Assembly (NCBI GenBank): GCA_029207755.1
Contig: JARCOQ010000001.1
Location: 91,189,637 to 91,253,636 of the forward strand
Direction of reading: 5' to 3'
Length of the DNA: 64,000 nt
From: Chamaea fasciata
Taxonomy: Eukaryota; Chordata; Aves; Passeriformes; Sylviidae
Within the stretch, counting starts at the first letter, position 1; the number at the start of each line of letters is the position of its first letter. Shown here in pieces: positions 59,111 through 64,000 of this stretch. Under the pieces are notes generated by a model, which saw only the letters and a list, made by a program, of their open reading frames with translations, did no database searches and was not told where the DNA came from. The position numbers were made by a program, and so were the translations under genes.

Positions 59111-61079
59111 TTTTTTCATCATACTAAGCATTTATCAGGCTGATTCTATATTGCAACACTATGAGAAATGATTCCCCAGAAGGTTTGTCTCCTGAGAGGA
59201 GCCTTGCAGGGAGTTGGGAGTATTTTGAAATTTCAAGTACATTGTAAAAAAAAAAACTCCATCCATATCAGATTTTTAGGGAATTATCACATGTCAAGGC
59301 CCTGATTCTGAAAGTGGCTTGAAATGAATGTGCTTCTAGGCATATGCAGAACCAGATGCTAATAGCACTCTGTTGTAGCTCTGCACAGGAAAGTGAAGGG
59401 AAAGCTCTTGAAATAATTTTCTATGAACTATCTGTTTCTCACAAGCAAAACAGGGGGGGAAAAAAGGAAGAAAGAGACCTGAAACTCCTCAAACCCAGTG
59501 TAAGGACGTCCAAGGTACTATATGTGGTCCCTTCCACCTTCTAAAATGATGATGAAAATTCAGTGGGATGCTGAATCAAAATCTTCATGTTTCCTGGTAA
59601 TTTCAAAGCTCACTTGCAGAGCAGTAACTCCCTGTTGAATGTTTTATTTCACAATTGTGCTTTTTGTATGGTTTCTGCACTTTTTCTTTCTTTCTTTCTT
59701 CTGTTCTTTCATATGTTTTTTTTGTTTGTTTGGGTTTTTTTTTTTTTTTTTTTTAATTCTCAGGACAGTATGTATATGGCTGGGAAAATATTTAAAAAGT
59801 TCTCATGGCCTTTAGCTGTGGTCTTGGAAATCGACCAATGTAATCATTAGACTGAGAATTAAAGCTGTATTTGACCACTTTGTGTGATTTATATTTTAAA
59901 CAATGTAGGAACTGCTATGATTAAGGAGGCAATATGGGAGTCTAGGACCTAGCACCCTATTACTTGTCATCATCCAAGTTGCTTTATTGAGTCTCTTTAT
60001 TTCCTTGGTATCAAGTAACAAATATTGGCAACACATTATATTAGCTGAATAATAGTCTTTAATAAACTCCTTTTTTCCTAAAATGAAAAATATCACTATA
60101 TCCATTTCATATTGTCCTTTTTGTCCAGTTTGAATGCGTTCTGTAAAAGTTCATGTATTTAAATATTTGTCTACTTCTGTTTTTAGTCCCAGACTAAATG
60201 GAATTGTCAGGAACTCGTCAACATAAAGACTGGGATTTGGGTCATATTTTAGGTGAGTCACTGTATTTAAATGTCCTTTCTTGCTGGATTTTTAAGTAGA
60301 ACTTGTTTTTCACTAATTGAAATGGATTTGTAGGAGATTCCATAAATGAGGGGCAAACCTTTTAATGAAAATTTTTATCCCAACTATATACTTGTTAAAA
60401 AAAAAAATTATACCTGTCACAGGGTCCTAAGATATTAGACCTGTGATGCATCAACACAAGATATAAGATGATGTAGTGTATCGGGAAATATACTGTGAGA
60501 TAGGGGACTTTTTTAACTAACAAATTATTACCTTTTTGACAGCAGTGGTGGGGGTCTGGATACATCACCCAGCTCCATTTTGAGCCATATGATCCCAGGT
60601 TTACATCTGAATCTGAGTTTTATGGTTTGTGCCCATCTCTAAAATTAATTTACAGAATCAGAGAAGGAGATTTCCTTTCCTATTTGTTTTTTTTTTTTCT
60701 TCTGATTTGAATGGAAAATTTCACATTATTTTGAGGCATGGTGAGTGCTTACTGCCCTGTATTTGAACATTCAAAACATTATGGAGGGCTTGTTTTAAAA
60801 ATCTTTTCTCCAGTGGTGGGAAAATGAAAAAACTTGGGAACATGTGCATTTTTCTTTTTTTCTTTTAATTATTTTGGCATGGTTTACAAGACTAGATCTA
60901 CAGCTGCCTGTGGTTACATGCTGTTCATTAAAGGTGTTGTAAAACAGAGCAAACCCAAAATACAGATTCTACCTGCTCTGCTCAAAGCAATATTGCAATT
61001 TTTGATGGCAAGTTTGTCTGAAAGCTATGGTTTTCTTTTTCAACCTATAGAGGCATAAATCCAGAGTAACTATATCAAA
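59111..61079. other. Non-coding unique sequence with pyrimidine tracts
   Basis: No supported gene. A (TTTC)n run at about 59683-59700 leads into T-rich DNA and a T20 run (59735-59754). Other short A and T runs occur near 59247, 60400 and 60686. Frames contain poly-Phe from the T-runs. Confidence 0.7.
59683..59754. repeat. (TTTC)n and poly-T tract
   Basis: Five or so TTTC units, then T-rich sequence with TTTG steps, ending in twenty uninterrupted T residues. This is a compound low-complexity pyrimidine tract. Confidence 0.9.
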
Positions 61080-61480
61080 ATCCATTCAGTAACCAAGTCT
61101 GGGTGTGATTAGTTTCACAATTTATAAATATCATGATGCTTTCTCTCATGTCTTATTATCAGAGGGTAGAAATCTTTGGAGTGCCTGAAGGCACTTCAGG
61201 TACTTCAGCACATATCAAACAAGAGTCAAATTCACCACCATGTTCTGAAAAGAATAACAAACACAAGCACGTTTGACTTGGACGTCTTATGGAACGCCAC
61301 CACCGTAGCATGTGAAGATTATCTTTCCTATGAACATTGGTGACCTTAAATGTAATTATTAAATTCAGCAGATGAGCTGCCATCCCTTGGCATTCTAATT
61401 ATCTTAAAGGATTTTTATTTGGTGATTTATGTAGAATTCATCAATCAGAGTTATTTCTGTAGAAACAGTGCTCTATTTCT
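61080..61480. promoter_or_regulatory. Candidate conserved regulatory block with CpG retention
   Basis: AT-rich unique sequence containing overlapping palindromes (61181-61200), four CpGs within about 40 bases (61268-61305), a nuclear-receptor half-site TGACCTT (61340-61346) followed by GTAATTATTAA, and TTCTAATTATC further on. CpG preservation in AT-rich DNA suggests constraint. The enhancer reading is inference. Confidence 0.4.
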
Positions 61481-64000
61481 GGTGAGCCTCCTTCTCAGTT
61501 TGACGTGATTTTTCAAAACAGAAGACTGTTTCTAAAAAGGTCTTCAAAGATGTCAAACTAATGGGTTTTGAAGAGAAGCAAAGAAAGACAGGAAAACAAA
61601 GACTGGCAGAGCTTTTTATAAAGGAAGAAATAGCATATTTCTACTTCTTTTTAAGCTATGTCTACTAACCTGATGTCCTGGGGATAACTGTACCTATTTA
61701 TCAAACTGAAAATGGATCCTGGCTAAGGTATATACACCATTTATTTTTTCATATAAAACTTTACCTGTAAAGTCCTTGTCTGTCCTCTTTCCCCTTGGGC
61801 TGTAAGAGGACATGCCTGTCCTTACTTGCAGTTCTACCCAGAGCTATGGTTTGGATAGGCAAGATAGTTGTTAGGAAGGATAAACATACTCTGAGGATGG
61901 AGAATGCAAAAAAAGAGTGAGAAATACCACAAATCTCCTTGATTGGCACAGAGAACTCTTTGGTGCAGGACAACTCCTGTGGAGGCTGAAGCTTTGGCGT
62001 TCTGAAATGGTTAGAGACTCTAGAAGGAGCTGAAGGTCTTGGTCTCTTTGGTTGCAGAAGCTCGTTAAAACCCTACATATAGGAAGAAATGTAGGACTTT
62101 TTGGTACATTGCAATCACAAAAGGATGAATTATCCAATTAGCAAACGGAAATTCAGCACCTGCTGCAGTGGCAGCATGGTAAGAGGTAAAGGATTTTGCC
62201 ACACAGCTTAGTCCAGCTCCCACTGAGGTCCTTGGGAACTGAATTCAGCCTTTCCAAGTTAAAGCAAAGGAACTTTTCTAAGCTGTTAAGAATACTTTTA
62301 TTTCCATGAACAAAGCTACTGGGTAAGATGTAACCACACAAAAAACCCCAAAAATCACACATACAGTCATTACCAGCAGTGCATGGAGTTGTCTAGCAGC
62401 AGTAAACAAGAAAAAATCCACACGTCCTCTGCTGAAAGGGTAAGCATTTGTCTCAGCCATGTTTGTGTCCCCGTTGCATCTGCCTGCCACATACATTGTG
62501 TGAAGGCTCTTGACTAGACCAAATGTTTTGGGAAAACAGATTTCAAGAGTCACATTTCTAATATTCTTGGGCAGAGATGCCGAGAAATCTGAGAAGGAGT
62601 TTTAGGGGCCAAATTTCTGAAGTGTAACTCCAGATAAGCCACACCAAACATGCTGATACCTGGCCTGCAGTTACTCCTACCAAAGAGCACAGGAGGAACT
62701 TAAGAAGATCCATGTTATGGAGGCCACACCACTTGGAGAGGAAATTTCAAGTCAAATAACATTTTCCATATACTATATAACCACCACTGCAGAAAACAGC
62801 AGCTTTGGAACCATTAAGAAAACTGAAAAATGGGGGGAAGTCTCCCCCCATAGATGACCTGCTCTGGGTGATGTCTCCAGCTCTTTCCCCTTTGCTTGGT
62901 TAAAGAGAACTTGGAATGCCTGTTTTTAAAAGCACCTGTGTCCCACTCTCCTACTTGTGATTTCATGGTGTTTGAGTCAAACTTAGGTGAGATATGCCAG
63001 GAATTAACAGCAGTGTTCCCCAACACTTCTGCTACCTGAATTCAAGGGGCAGGGGAAAAGGTTTCTGGTGTTGGCACTTAGGCAATGTAGAGGTTTAACA
63101 GCCACTGGAGACCCAAGTGAGATAATGGAGTAATCTTGGGCAATCCTAAAGTACTGGGAGGAAACAGGCTGGACAGAAAAGAGAAAAAACCAAACCCCAA
63201 ACGACCGACTTTCCTCTCTCTAACACATTTACACTGCCAGGTCCTCCTCTGATGCAAGGGTGTTGTGAAATATAGCTCACTTGCTAAACGATGTTTTGAT
63301 GTGTTGTTTGGGACACAGGGAAAGAGAAATGGACTGCATTCAATCTCTATTAAAGCAGAGGGATGTCTTCTGCAGAATTTATTTTCAGGAGCTTTGCACT
63401 AACTTCATTTTCTTATTAGCTGAAATTGCTAGTGAGACAGTTTTAGCAAAGATGCTAAATGCCTTTGTGGAAAAGATGAGTCTGTGCTCAATGAATTGAC
63501 TGCTGTTGTGTCAGCTTGTACAGAACAGATCTTTACTATGGGATTTGGGGATCTGGGATTAGGTCCTAGTGATAATTCACGTGGGAAAAATGTTATATTT
63601 AATTACAGAAAGGCAATTAGATAGGAAGATTTTAAGAAAATGTTACAGGTAGTTAGACTTGCAGGAAAAAAACCAGGAATTTATAACCCACCAAAAAAAA
63701 AAATCTGATATTAGTGTTAGTGATTGTTGAAAATCGAGGAAAAATAAAAAAGGTGGGGGCAGGGGGAAGAAATTGAGCATTTTTTTTAAATTAAAAGTCC
63801 AAAAGAATATTCTCTGAAAAGTACTTTTGTGGCATTTTTTATAATATCAAGAAACCATGAAACAGGCTGAGAGATAAATTAAACAGAACCAAACCACACT
63901 TGGTCCCCAGAACCACATGTTTTCTGACCATGGTATGGTGAAGCTGAAGATGGGGAACATTATGCTCCCACTTTTCCTATAAGGGACTAGTTTCCCATTT
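61481..64000. other. Non-coding unique sequence to window end
   Basis: No supported gene. A possible trace of an old sauropsid repeat (GGGGCCAAATTT, 62605-62632) is the only item of note. Frames of up to 91 codons lack domains. Confidence 0.7.
62605..62632. repeat. Possible trace of an old sauropsid interspersed repeat
   Basis: GGGGCCAAATTT is followed by CTGAAGTGTAACTCC. It resembles the start of an old repeat remembered from reptile genomes and parallels the shorter match at 4294-4313. Low certainty. Confidence 0.22.

Noticed and set aside
59497..59570. Possible plus-strand CR1 end ('gtggtcccttccaccttc' then imperfect ATGATGATG)
   Set aside because: A single short block without the upstream CR1 pattern; chance similarity is likely.
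1..64000. CRISPR arrays, bacterial operons, phage or integron structures
   Set aside because: No regularly spaced direct repeats, no dense co-directional frames, and the repeat content is that of a vertebrate genome.
1..64000. Endogenous retrovirus or long terminal repeat element
   Set aside because: No paired long direct repeats, primer-binding site or gag/pol-like frame was seen. A solo LTR without internal sequence could escape detection by eye.

Overview
The window looks like non-coding DNA from a bird or close sauropsid relative. The interspersed repeats I can recognise are CR1-type LINE fragments: three 3'-end pieces at 4727-5040, 8770-9316 and 35719-36283, a reverse-transcriptase relic at 57099-57248, and one doubtful 3' end near 19.9 kb. 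There are no mammalian Alu, B1 or L1 elements, no bacterial-style gene packing, and little other repeat DNA. Species and chromosome cannot be fixed from the sequence alone.

I can support no protein-coding gene, tRNA, rRNA or CRISPR array. Most reading frames are short and lack any recognisable domain. The longest, 248 codons on the minus strand at 52229-52975, matches no family I know. The window is therefore either an intergenic gene desert or the inside of a very large intron.

Layout: 1-9.3 kb is unique sequence with two CR1 3' ends and two regulatory-looking blocks (7.5-7.7 and 8.0-8.4 kb). 9.3-16.4 kb is AT-rich unique sequence with several simple repeats and a few candidate conserved blocks. 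16.5-16.8 kb is a sharp GC- and CpG-rich island, the only promoter-like composition in the window. 17-31 kb is mostly featureless, with a short POU-like inverted repeat at 24.26 kb. 31.4-35.2 kb and 42.9-46.2 kb are the densest runs of candidate cis-regulatory sequence, with many homeodomain cores (TAATTA), octamer, GATA, E-box and TALE-type motifs. Between them lie a (CA)30 microsatellite, a CR1 and a strong C-run/G-quadruplex tract. 46-57 kb is ordinary sequence with two long poly-T runs and the 248-codon frame. 57-64 kb holds the CR1 reverse-transcriptase relic and two more regulatory-looking blocks (58.4-59.1 and 61.1-61.5 kb).

The most economical reading is a regulatory landscape: scattered enhancer-like blocks, one CpG-rich possible promoter, and decayed CR1s. 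All regulatory calls rest on reading motifs and composition by eye. No alignment was possible, so they are hypotheses with modest confidence. The CR1 calls, simple repeats and perfect inverted repeats are directly visible in the sequence.
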